From Heligmosomoides polygyrus polygyrus (lineage: Eukaryota; Nematoda; Chromadorea; Rhabditida; Heligmosomidae): 64,000 nt of DNA. The stretch is taken from assembly GCA_947396885.1 (NCBI GenBank), contig OX377203.1, positions 3,596,001 to 3,660,000 of the forward strand, in the 5' to 3' direction. Shown piece by piece: positions 33,638 through 42,149 of this stretch (its first letter is position 1; each line of letters begins with the position of its first letter). A program made the translations under genes and the position numbers. The notes beneath the pieces are model-generated. The model was not told the origin of the DNA. It saw nothing but the letters and a program-made list of their open reading frames with translations, and made no database searches.

Positions 33638-33833
33638 CTCCCAGATCGCGCCACCTGACAGGTGTGTCCGTCGCCGCGGACAATTGCTCCTCGACAGCGC
33701 GAGCTTTCGGCGGGGTTTTTGCGCTGCTCTGCTGAACATGTGCTCTGGAGCTACTGTAGGCTGCTTGAAGTTCGGCCTCCAGAATCCTGGCACCGACGGC
33801 GGCGGTGCCACTGCCGCCAGCCATGCCAGCCAT
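33638..33833 (-). CDS. candidate first exon, unrecognised protein
   Basis: On the minus strand an ATG at 33,833 opens a frame starting MAGMAGGSGTAAVGARILEA, followed by an alanine/serine-rich stretch with AYSSSRAHVQQSS. The region is GC-rich, unlike the AT-rich SINE next to it. Possible splice donors are GAG/GTAGAT (exon end 33,638) and CAG/GTGGCG (exon end 33,655). The same frame runs on into the SINE at 33,356, which is not coding. No domain is recognised. A host first exon is inferred only from composition and the donor sites. Confidence 0.3.
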
Positions 33834-34304
33834 GGTGATGGCCCGCTTTCTTCCCGCGTTCGTCCGTCATCGATCCAGCCAGCCACCCGGACGAAGGCCG
33901 GGCGGGGGCCACCAGGCCCTGCCAGGCTGCACAGCGTGCACAGCCGCCTGGCGCAGCTGATCGTCCCGTCCGTCCGTCCCTCGCTCGCTCGCTCGTCTCC
34001 CGATGGCCGAGTGGCCGCCGGAGATGCTCCGGCTCGCGCTGGAGGATTCTTCTTGTTGCTCCTTTCGCGCCCTCTGACATCGATCTTTTGAGTGTTTTTC
34101 GACTTCTGAATCTTTCACGACGTCGTCGTCATGTGCGTCACTCTGAACATCTGATTGATAGTGTGAATACGGCTTGATGAAGCTTCGAGGTGGAGATATG
34201 TCAAATGAAAAGCGGAGCATGTTAGACGAACGCATGGCGTGATCTTTTCTCATGGCGGCCGGACAATCAGAAGAAATAATCGAACGACCAGAATTCAAAG
34301 TATA
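33834..34304. other. GC-rich stretch upstream of the candidate exon
   Basis: A CGTCCGTCCGTCCC then CTCGCTCGCTCGCTCG microsatellite is at 33,965-33,995. If the minus-strand exon is real, this would be its promoter and 5' UTR. No specific promoter motif can be supported. Plus-strand ORFs here are compositional. Confidence 0.3.
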
Positions 34305-35025
34305 GCCCTGATTGAAGCCGTTACGATTGCAAAAGCTAACAAGCTCAATGAGAGGTCTTCCAGAAGAAACCGAAGAGGAGACCAGAATCAGAAGAACCAG
34401 AGATTTCGCAGCATCTTCACAACAGCTTCTTACGATACCACCAGTGGTGACTTTTCTTGGTAAAGGCAGTCCGAGCGGGTAGCCTTTCCAGCAGCATGTC
34501 TGTCCTTCAGAAGTCATTCTAGACGCTATAGAGGTTGTTCGGCTGGTAACAATGCTGTCTTCACATCAAGGTATGTACGATAACTAGCCAGCAGGAGGGC
34601 GAGTTGATAGGACGGCTTCCAGAAAGTGACGAAGATCCTTTCATAAGACTTTGAAGGATGGGAAGAAGGCCAACCTCTGGCCCCCTCATCTTCTGAAGTC
34701 TTCTGAAGTCTTCGTCACTTTCTGGAAGCCGTACTATCAATTCATTCACCAGGTAGTTATCGTACCTTGATCTGAAGACGGCGCTGCTACCAGCCGAACA
34801 ACGTATAGAGCGTCTAGAAGGACTTCTGAAGGACCCGCTGCTGACAAGGCTACCCGCTCGGACTGCCTTTACCTAGAAAAGTCCGCTGAGGAATTCCGTA
34901 AGAAGCTGTTGTGGAAGTGCTCCGATCTCTCTCGTTCTTCTGATTCTTTACTCTTCTTCGGTCTCTTCTAGAAGACCTCTTCGAGCTCGCTTTATTTCGT
35001 CGTAACGGCTACACTGCTCTGAAGA
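34305..35025. mobile_element. foldback element, arms about 340 bp
   Basis: Paired landmarks are GCCGTTACGA (left) with TCGTAACGGC (right), AGAGGTCTTCCAGAAGA with TCTTCTAGAAGACCTCT, GGCAGTCCGAGCGGGTAGCC with GGCTACCCGCTCGGACTGCC, and GGCTTCCAGAAAGTGACGAAG with CTTCGTCACTTTCTGGAAGCC. The centre is near 34,670. No coding sequence is visible. Confidence 0.85.
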
Positions 35026-35040
35026 TGCCATTGATGCCAG

Positions 35041-35310
35041 ATGACTCACCCATTACGCATTCTGGTGCCTATTTCGGAGCCGCGTTTGGATGGCTTTGAC
35101 GTCAAAGCGTCACAGCACATGGAGGACTGTGTTTGCTTAGCTGATATCTGCTCAGAAAGTGTTCGTTTACTAGTGGAGGAGTCATCTAATGGACCTTTTC
35201 TGGTTCCAGGGCCTACATTCCTATGGGTAAAAGATAAGCGGACCAGGTTAGATGAGCGGGTATGGGCAAGGTTCCCGTTCGGGAGGAGTATGAAAGTGGA
35301 CATGGTTTGA
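35041..35310 (+). CDS. 89-aa ORF, unrecognised
   Basis: An ATG-to-TGA frame beginning MTHPLRILVPISEP, with EDCVCLADICSESVRLLVEE in the middle and DERVWARFPFGRSMKVDMV at the end. It immediately follows the foldback element. A GT at 35,227 (TGG/GTAAAA) would also work as a donor. No membrane segment or known motif is seen. It may be chance. Confidence 0.2.
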   Translation: MTHPLRILVPISEPRLDGFDVKASQHMEDCVCLADICSESVRLLVEESSNGPFLVPGPTFLWVKDKRTRLDERVWARFPFGRSMKVDMV

Positions 35311-35560
35311 GGCTGTCCATAGTCTGCGTTAAGAATGACTGAACCGCTGGTGCAGAGCATACGTATCGATTAATGCCACGCGATCGCCCGAAAAAAATCG
35401 ATATCTATGTTTTGCACAGGCGACCAGTCATTACCGCGTCCTTGCAGCGGACTGTGAACACGTCCCTTTGCGGCTAGCTTGACCTAGTCGTAAATTATCA
35501 ATGGAGCGCAATACTGGGATGCACGGTTACCTCGATCGTTAGGTAAAGTGACATCGGTAC

Positions 35561-35781
35561 TAGTCGGGAATGTAGGCAGCATTGGAGGGTGGGAACGCAC
35601 AGGCCAATGAGAGGGCGCATCGGTAAGACTGTGTCACTCAAACAGATGATGCCCTAATTGGTCAGTGCATATTCGATTGGGTATGACTGGCTAGAGCGCC
35701 GATCGGGTCTGACTGGCTAGAGCGATTGGGTATGACTGGCTAGAGCGCTCCCACCTACTAATGCTGCCCACATTCGCGACA
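35561..35781. mobile_element. MITE-B copy
   Basis: The left tip is TAGTCGGGAATGTAGGCAGC and the right tip GCTGCCCACATTCGCGACA. The interior holds GATTGGGTATGACTGGCTAGAGCG about three times (35,676-35,755), a small local expansion of the family's usual phrase. Confidence 0.75.
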
Positions 35782-36019
35782 TGGACCGTCAGTTCGCGGC
35801 AAAACGCGTTCTGGAATCGGGTGGAGGGCATGGCGCTTGCTAGCAAGGGCTTTATTCACGCAGGTCGCTTTGAGGTTCTTTTTCACGTTTTGATACAGTT
35901 TTGTGCAGTATTTGCTACTTTAAAACATAGCGTTTCCTTTTGATTGAAAAAGTTTTGCTTTTAAAGAAGCGGCAAGTATTTCTGCGACAACTTTTGGAAT
36001 GCATTCAGCTGAGTTTCAA

Positions 36020-36200
36020 AGCTAGGTGTCCGGCGTTCGGCCTGGTTTCGATCTTGAGCGAGTGTCCAAAATGTCTCCTCCCCATCCTCTCGCGTGCCAA
36101 AATAGCCCAGTAAGTCCTCGTCGTCTCAATGGACACGAAGGGCAACGCACTCTTCGTTCAGGGCTTGCACAAAGAAGTCCGAGTGAGGAGTTGATGGGCG
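36020..36200 (-). pseudogene. RTE LINE 3' relic
   Basis: Plus-strand phrases CGCGTGCCAAAATAGCCCAG, GGACACGAAGGGCAACGCAC and GCACAAAGAAGTCCGAGTG follow the 3' end of the RTE copies at 2.6 and 4.9 kb, where the last phrase corresponds to the final coding stretch. It is short and diverged. Confidence 0.6.
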
Positions 36201-36459
36201 TTCCGGTGTGTTCCTTCCCAGTGGGAGCTCGTTACCGTAGTCCCTACATGGCTGAGTCACCACTGAGACCTTGACCGTGGAGTGGAATGCGATGCGCTGG
36301 AGCTCAGTGGGGAGTTTCGTAACGCCGGGCGGCTGCATCAGCAGCAGTTCGTCTTGTGCCGCTTTTTTCGGTCTTGACGCAGAGGGGGGGGGATATTGGC
36401 AGAGGGGCCGTTTTTCGCGTTCCGAATGAGTCAGTGGACGGACAGAGCGTCGGACGGCT

Positions 36460-36728
36460 CATTTCGAGATCTGACGGGTAGACAAGAGCCGGGCTGAGCA
36501 GCAAAAACCCCTCCCTCGTCCCTGGAGCTCTCGCCGCGTTCGTTCGGCGATCTCGTCCTCTTTCTCCCTGTCGCTCTTCTCCTTCGAGCGCTTCTCAGAC
36601 GTCCGTTCTTCGGGGCGTTGATGGGTTCCTAGGGGAGCTTCGGTCAGCTCATCCTTCTGCTTTCTGGAAGATCGGTAGCCGGTCTGCGCGTAGGCCTTCC
36701 TCGTCCAGTCGGTTCCGACAGTCCTCAA
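36460..36728 (-). CDS. candidate charged exon, unrecognised
   Basis: A minus-strand frame starts at the ATG at 36,728 (MRTVGTDWTRKAYAQTGY) and continues with a strongly charged stretch, EKRSKEKSDREKEDEIAERT. Codons favour G or C in the third position, unlike the flanking repeats. An alternative frame over 36,740-36,645 also looks protein-like (NLVKLAVEDCRNRLDEEG, ending at TGA). Both cannot be right. A host exon is possible, and no family is recognised. Confidence 0.25.
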
Positions 36729-36863
36729 CGGCTAGTTTCACCAAATTCTGATGAAATTCAGCTCACTTACCGGTGAAATTTCGCTGGTAAATTGTAGGTA
36801 ACCCTCTAGTTCACCCCCTCGACTGTCAGCTCATCGAGCAGATACATGTATGTTCCGCCGGTA

Positions 36864-37073
36864 CTGGTCGTTAATATGGCCTACGTGGATGGTGGGTGCG
36901 GTGAGAGCACAAGATCAATCACGCCGCGTCGAAGAGGCGTGCCACCAAAGGGGGCATTTGCAGTAGGTGCCCTTAGATACTGACAAGTTTTCGATCGGCG
37001 TTCTGGTCAGATGTGACTGGCTGGCGCGTTCGTTTCTCCTCTCCCCACCCATGTAGGCCACATTAGCGACCAG
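36864..37073. mobile_element. MITE-B copy
   Basis: The left tip is TGGTCGTTAATATGGCCTACG and the right tip GTAGGCCACATTAGCGACCA. The tips are a sub-variant of the TCGCGAATGTGG type. The interior has GATGTGACTGGCTGGCGCG. Confidence 0.75.
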
Positions 37074-37185
37074 GGTCCATATATGTTTCGTCAATCTTTA
37101 ACTGCGCTCCCAAAATCAGACTTTCGAAGAGTAAACTTCATCGAACTTTGGTGAAATTAACAAAACCGTTTGTTGTCAGAATAAA

Positions 37186-37470
37186 GGATAAAGGATGAAG
37201 GACAGCGTTGCTCCTTTTATGGGATGCGCCACGCATTCTACTTGCAGAGGACGTCATCTAGGTGACTTGAGTGCGTATTTGGCCATACAATGTCTTGCGG
37301 TGGCCAACCGATGAACAAGTCAGCGCCCTACCCTTCCCAGACAGTCTGGTACCAATTCTCCACCCAGTAGGGATAGAAGGCTAGGTTGGTCTCGGCGGGG
37401 AATCCGAACCAGGAAGCTAGTATCGGGTACACGCGACGGTCGGCACCTTCTCCGACTGCGCTACACGTGC
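37186..37470 (-). mobile_element. tRNA-SINE (family A), diverged copy
   Basis: On the plus strand the tail AAAGGATAAAGGATGAAGG is followed by GGATGCGCCACGCATTCTAC, GGCCATACAATGTCTTGCGG, and the head complement CTTCTCCGACTGCGCTACACG. Scattered substitutions mark it as older than the 31-kb copies. Confidence 0.85.
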
Positions 37471-37743
37471 CCGTTTCATTTTTAGTATATCCTTTTTAAA
37501 TGGTATTTTGTAATGTATTGACATTAATTTTTATTTATTCATTCTTTTGACATCAAATAAAGAATAGAGGACGCCAGGCAAACCCTATCTGGGGCGCGCC
37601 ATGTACTTTGTTTTTGTGCCCTGTGTGAGCCCTTTTAAGAGGTCTGCCGTCTGATAGAGCCACTGAGATTAAAGGCAAAAACCTGGGTTATAAAGAAGGA
37701 CACGTAGTGCAGTGGGTAGGAGGCTTCCGAGTCGATTCTACTA

Positions 37744-38797
37744 TTAGGTTGTCCCATAAGTCTTCGCCGTTTTTTTCAACGATTCACTGCAGATTTCGCC
37801 GGCGGTCTCCTGCATAGCGCTGCATAGCATTCGAAAGAGAATGATTTGCTCTATCAGAGCTTATATTGCATTTCTTTTTTCATCATGAACTTTGTCAATT
37901 TTTAGGTCGTTGAAGTGAAAAGTGAAAAAGTGAAAAAGTAGCCATTTGCGCACTTGTTCTCTCCGCTTAGGTTCGTAATTTTTTGCGCAGTTTTTTCGAG
38001 CATTTGGAAGACAATGTTCTGTACTACAAGAATATGTGTTAGAGCTCTTTGCTCATTCTGTCCTTTATTGATTTTTAGGTCATCAAATTGGGACGTCCGA
38101 AGGAGGATGGTTGTTTTTGCCGACAGCTCCTGCTCTGTGGTTGGAATTTTGGGGTTGGTGTTATATGGCGTTCGAAAGAGAATGTCTTGCTCTATAAGAA
38201 TATGTGTCGCGTTTATTGATTTCTACTGAATGTCAACAAAATGCCAAAAAGAGAAAAATCGTCTTCACCAACAACTCCTTCTCCTTCTTCAGTTGTTGAT
38301 ATTCGACAGAAACCAGCGTGAGCCAATAAACGTGATACAAATTCTTACTGAGCAAGACATCCTCTTCCAAACGACATATGACACCAAGCAAAAATGTCCA
38401 ACCACAGAACCGGAGTTTTGGTAAAAATTCGGACGGAAAAGTCGGAATTCCCAATTTGATGGCCTAAAAATCAATAAAGGACAAATGAGCAAATAGCACT
38501 AACACATATTCTTGTAGGACAGAACATTGTCTTCCAAATGCTACAGAAAACTGCGCAAAAAATTACGAACCTAAGTGGAGAGAACAAGTGCGCAAATGGC
38601 TACTTTTTCACTTTTTCACTTTTCACTTCAAGGACCTAAAAATTGACAAAATTCATGATGAAAAAAGAAATGCAATACAGGTTCTGATAGAGCAAATCAT
38701 TCTCTTTCGAAAGCTATGCAGCGCTATGCAAGAGACCGCCGGCGAAATCTGCAGTGAATCGTTGAAAAAAACGGCGGGGACTTATGGGACAACCTAA
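37744..38797. mobile_element. 1.05-kb mariner-ended giant palindrome, copy 2
   Basis: The same tips as at 15,782 (TTAGGTTGTCCCATAAG / ATGGGACAACCTAA), flanked by TA at 37,742-37,743 and 38,798-38,799. Length is 1,054 bp against 1,053 bp for the other copy, and the arms follow the same sequence with scattered differences. The centre lies near 38,275. It interrupts a short tRNA-like sequence (GTAGTGCAGTGGGTAGGAGG, about 37,703). Confidence 0.88.
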
Positions 38798-38799
38798 TA

Positions 38800-39350
38800 A
38801 GTTCGATTTACGTTCTTTCCCAGCAAGCTTTGCATAGGATTCCGCTAAAAACTGATAAAAATCAGCATGGACAAAGAAATGTAACGTATGCTTTGACAGA
38901 GCAATGCATCCTCTTTCGAACGACATATAACACTTCTTTAAAAAAAAGTCAATCAAAAAGTAAGAGCTGTTGGTAAGAAATAATTTGCATTTTCTGGACC
39001 CTCTATTTTATTGCCTGAAAAATAAACAAAAATTAAAATAAACGAAAAAAACCAGCACAAGCTCTTTAAGAGCAGACCACCCTCTTTCGAAAAGTCTCTA
39101 ATGTTGCCCAAAAAAAGACTCAAAGATTAGCAGAGAAAAGGTGCTGTCGGCGAAGGATATTTTTTTCTGAATTTCTACGTCAATGACAAAAATCGACGAA
39201 AATCGACGCGCGAAAAAAGTGGCGCATACTTCTGATAGGGTAGATCATTCTCTTTCGAGGAGTATGTAACCTTATTCAAAAATCTTTCAGCAAAATTCGG
39301 AATAAAGGCAGTGACTTCGTTTGCGAATTAATGTTTGGCTCCGAGCTTAG
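38800..39350. repeat. diverged repeat units related to the giant palindrome
   Basis: Phrases of the form AGAGCA, a few bases, then CATCCTCTTTCGAACGACA recur near 38,905, 39,075 and 39,245. The same phrase occurs several times inside the adjacent palindrome (near 37,830, 38,180, 38,360, 38,700). The element may therefore have grown from an older tandem repeat. A lone relic is near 59,175. Confidence 0.6.
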
Positions 39351-39370
39351 AGTAGGCTAAATCAGAACGT

Positions 39371-39540
39371 CCTGGGGCCGGATTCATCAACGACTAACCC
39401 ACGGGTATAGGAGGTAGAGATACCCACGAAGGTGCCTGCGTCTCTGACTCCCACCTTATCTCTACCTGATTCTTATCTTATCTCTAGCCCTTATATCCCG
39501 CATACCCACGGGTTTAGTTGTTGATGAATCCGGCCCCTGG
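39371..39540. mobile_element. MITE with GGCCGGATTCATCAACG tip
   Basis: It runs from CCTGGGGCCGGATTCATC to GATGAATCCGGCCCCTGG, the cleanest tips of the family. The arms carry AACCCACGGGTAT / ATACCCACGGGTT and AGGTAGAGAT / ATCTCTACCT. The arm sequence differs from the copies at 4.97 and 17.07 kb. Confidence 0.88.
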
Positions 39541-40263
39541 AAGTACGGAAGGTATACCTACTCCAATTGAGTGGCTTTACCCTGAAGGTCCCCTCTCAAG
39601 TCCTCTTTGTACCCCTTATATACCCATTACCATCCCTGGTTTGTCCTTTAGTAGAGCAGCGGCTAATTGAGCGCTGGGCCTGTAGAATGACGTACATTGA
39701 GGCCTTCGCTAAGTCCCGCTGCCCTTTTGATTGCTCTAGAAGTGCCGTGGTGTGGTAATTGAGCTAGTGGCTTCGGAGCTATTCGCAGCCGAGGCGAGGA
39801 ATTCACGTGCATTGCTGACGTCGTCTCGACGGATTGACGCAGCCTTCTCCACCTGGTTGGTAGGTCAGAAGAGCTAACCGCAAGACATGGAATGGAAATC
39901 GGGATCTCCTAAGGATCCTGTAGTACGGCCTAAGCCGTCAACCACTCGAAAAACGCGAAAATTGAATTTTCAAAGTCGAAGCGTCGCCATCCGAGAGAGC
40001 ATCAGAGGCAGCTGCAGCAGTTGCACTTTGGAGAGCTGCTGCTGCCGCTGCCGCTGCTCGTCCGCCAAAAAAGTCGCCGAAGAGCCGCGTGATGAACTCA
40101 TAATTTCCGCCCACCACGTCCTCCTCCTCCTCCTCAGTCGCTCATCAGCCAGCCAGCCAGCCAGCAAGTTAGGCCAAACGTTTCGCCATCAACTCCCACA
40201 CACACACACGCTCGCACTTCATCGCCGACCCCGTCGTGATAATTGACGCTGAGTGTCTGTGGC
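39541..40263. other. GC-rich stretch before a possible exon
   Basis: Simple runs are seen: CTGCTGCTGCCGCTGCCGCTGCTCG (about 40,035), CCTCCTCCTCCTCC (40,122), CAGCCAGCCAGCC (40,149) and CACACACACAC (40,198). This could be the promoter and 5' UTR of the exon at 40,264. The plus-strand ORF at 39,887-40,246 is compositional. Confidence 0.35.
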
Positions 40264-40351
40264 ATGGAGAACGAGTCTTTCCGGTCCTCGACCGCTGAAC
40301 TCTGCTCTAATTGCCCAGCGGGTGCAGCAGCAGCAAGTAGCAGCAGTTCAG
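40264..40351 (+). CDS. candidate first exon, unrecognised protein
   Basis: An ATG opens MENESFRSSTAELCSNC followed by an alanine/serine run, and the frame meets a good donor, TTCAG/GTACAT, at 40,351/40,352. The 88-nt coding part leaves phase 1. GC-rich simple sequence upstream fits a 5' UTR. The next element is a SINE (from 40,386), which is normal intron content. No family is recognised. A host first exon is inferred from the start, donor and composition. Confidence 0.4.
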
Positions 40352-40385
40352 GTACATTTTTATGGAGTAATTGCCTCATAGGCGG

Positions 40386-40632
40386 GTGGTAGCGCAGTCG
40401 GAGGGGGCGCGGCTCTGATTCAAGGCTCTTAGTTCGGATTTCCCGCTAGGTCAACCAAGCTTTCCATCTCTCTGGGAGGAGGAGGTGACAGCAGACTTGT
40501 CTGGGAAGGGTAAGGCACTGGTTTGCCCGTCGCCTAGCCCTCGCAAGTATACGCATTCAAATTGCAACCACGATTTCCCGTAGAAGTAGAATGCATGGCG
40601 CATTCCGCAAAGGGATTGACTAACGCCGACCT
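40386..40632 (+). mobile_element. tRNA-SINE (family A), shortened copy
   Basis: Head GGTAGCGCAGTCGGAGGGGG, B box AGTTCGGATTTCCC, body CAGACTTGTCTGGG, core GTAGAAGTAGAATGC plus ATGGCGCATTCC, and the tail start GATTGACTAACGCC. Internal deletions shorten it. It runs into a GGCCGGATTCGGCAACG sequence (40,630-40,800), perhaps another palindrome. Confidence 0.8.
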
Positions 40633-40812
40633 GCGGCCGGATTCGGCAACGCGTACAGCTTGTCCCTGGTCCTTTGGCCACACTCTCTCGCGTGCATTCT
40701 CCAGCTCGTCATGCCGAACTCCCGCGCTGTCGGCGACAAGTTGTCGACGACAGATTGTCGGCGACGGGTCGCAGCGTCGCTGACGTGTCGCCGAACTATA
40801 ACAGTATATGCC

Positions 40813-40953
40813 TAAGGCCCCGTTTATACTTCGACGCCGAGCGACGCGACGTCACGTATAGTGGCCATAAGGATTGAGCGACGCGATCGATCAATTTGGC
40901 TACTTTACATGCTGTCGCGTCGCTCGGCGTCGGAAGTATAAACGAGGTCTTAC
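40813..40953. mobile_element. GGCC/TATAC foldback element
   Basis: Left arm TAAGGCCCCGTTTATACTTC then GACGCCGAGCGACGCGAC. Right arm GTCGCGTCGCTCGGCGTC then GGAAGTATAAACGAGGTCTTA. The inner stem carries GCGACGCGATCGATC. This is the cleanest copy of this subtype and the reference for the interrupted copies at 9.0 and 12.1 kb. Confidence 0.9.
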
Positions 40954-41440
40954 CGCATTATCATGGGTATGTCAGCGGGTGGAGAATACTCGGCGACCGT
41001 CACGGGTATATTACCCGTGAAGATTTCGCGCCCCATTGACAAAACTGCGCTCCACATTGAGATCACCTGATACCGCGAAAGCGGCTAATTCGGCTAATTC
41101 TTTTTGTATTTTTTGTTATTTTATAATTATTTTTTCCTTGCATTCCCTGCTTCTTGAGAGATAAATGAACGAACATGCGAGAATATTCGTAGAGCAACTA
41201 GCTGATGCTGAGTGAGCAGATATATTGGGCCTTATTAGATCGAAGACGACTTGTGAAGGTGAAGACGCCCTCCCCCCCCCTCCATTAGGAGAAATCGTCG
41301 CAAAAAAATCGAAGCAACGAAGCGCAAAAGACTCAGAAATAAAACAGACCAGCTGATTATCGATTGGCCTTACCGTCCAATAAATTGGTTTCTGTAATTG
41401 CACTAAGCAATTTATTGCACGCCTATCGGGAAGTTCTACC

Positions 41441-41606
41441 TAAGGCCCCTGTTATACTCCCGCGGGAGCTTCCGCGGATGGGCGGAAATCGCGTCGGGAC
41501 CCCGCGCCGGGCCACTCGCCGCGCCTCGCCACGCCCGCCTCCGCCGTGCACCATTGGTCCGCGGACGTTCCGCGGATGCTCCCGCGGGAGTATAACAGGG
41601 GCCTAA
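41441..41606. mobile_element. GGCC/TATAC foldback, different arms
   Basis: The tips are TAAGGCCCCTGTTATACTCC and GGAGTATAACAGGGGCCTAA. The arms carry CGCGGGAGCTTCCGCGGA / TCCGCGGATGCTCCCGCG, sequence unlike the 40,813 element. The interior is very GC-rich. Confidence 0.88.
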
Positions 41607-41611
41607 CCCTT

Positions 41612-41720
41612 GATTCCTTTTATGAATACGAATCGTATCCGCTACCCACTGTAGGTAGTGGGTACGATTCCCTTACAGTATCTCTATCTATACCCATTGC
41701 TTGATGAATTCGGCTCCTAT
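41612..41720. mobile_element. diverged MITE, GGCCGGATTCATCAACG type
   Basis: The right side TTGATGAATTCGGCTCC resembles the family tip. The inner hairpin is CGTATCCGCTACCCAC / GTGGGTACGATTCCC. The left tip (GATTCCTTTTATGAA) is weak. Confidence 0.5.
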
Positions 41721-41734
41721 GTCCCTTTATACTT

Positions 41735-41876
41735 TTAGGCGAGGTTTATTGTGCAGACGCTGGGCGACGCGGCGCTATGAAATCTACTCGTATCGATTAG
41801 GCAGCGCGGACGATCGATATTGATGGCTTTCATGACGCCGCGCCGCTCAGCGGCTGAAGTATAAATCCCGCCTTAA
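41735..41876. mobile_element. GGCC/TATAC foldback, ATCGAT inner stem
   Basis: TTAGGCGAGGTTTATTGTGC on the left, GAAGTATAAATCCCGCCTTAA on the right. The arms have CGACGCGGCGCTATGAAA / TTTCATGACGCCGCGCCG and an inner TATCGATTAGGC / ACGATCGATATTG stem. A related but weaker copy is at 63,525-63,640. Confidence 0.8.
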
Positions 41877-42149
41877 TCGCCTCACATGAAAAAAGGTTTC
41901 GAAGGAAAATTCCTTGTGGATTTGGTATGGAAAACACTTATTTCATTTCATCCAATTAAAGACTTGACTTCCTGACGGCTATGGAACTTTCTGGCCCTTG
42001 TGAGGTTCAAGACTTCTAAACTTATGAAAATTGCCTGGGATGAGGTTAGATGAATGCGAAGAATGATGGACTGACCCTGTCTCCAGCTGTCGCTGTTTGT
42101 CGTCAGGTGGTCCGTTCCGATTTGCTGCCACTTGATACCGATCCTTAAT

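Noticed and set aside
33474..34091. 205-aa plus-strand ORF
   Set aside because: Low-complexity, proline/serine/arginine-rich, opposite to the better candidate exon; GC-rich bias keeps both strands open.
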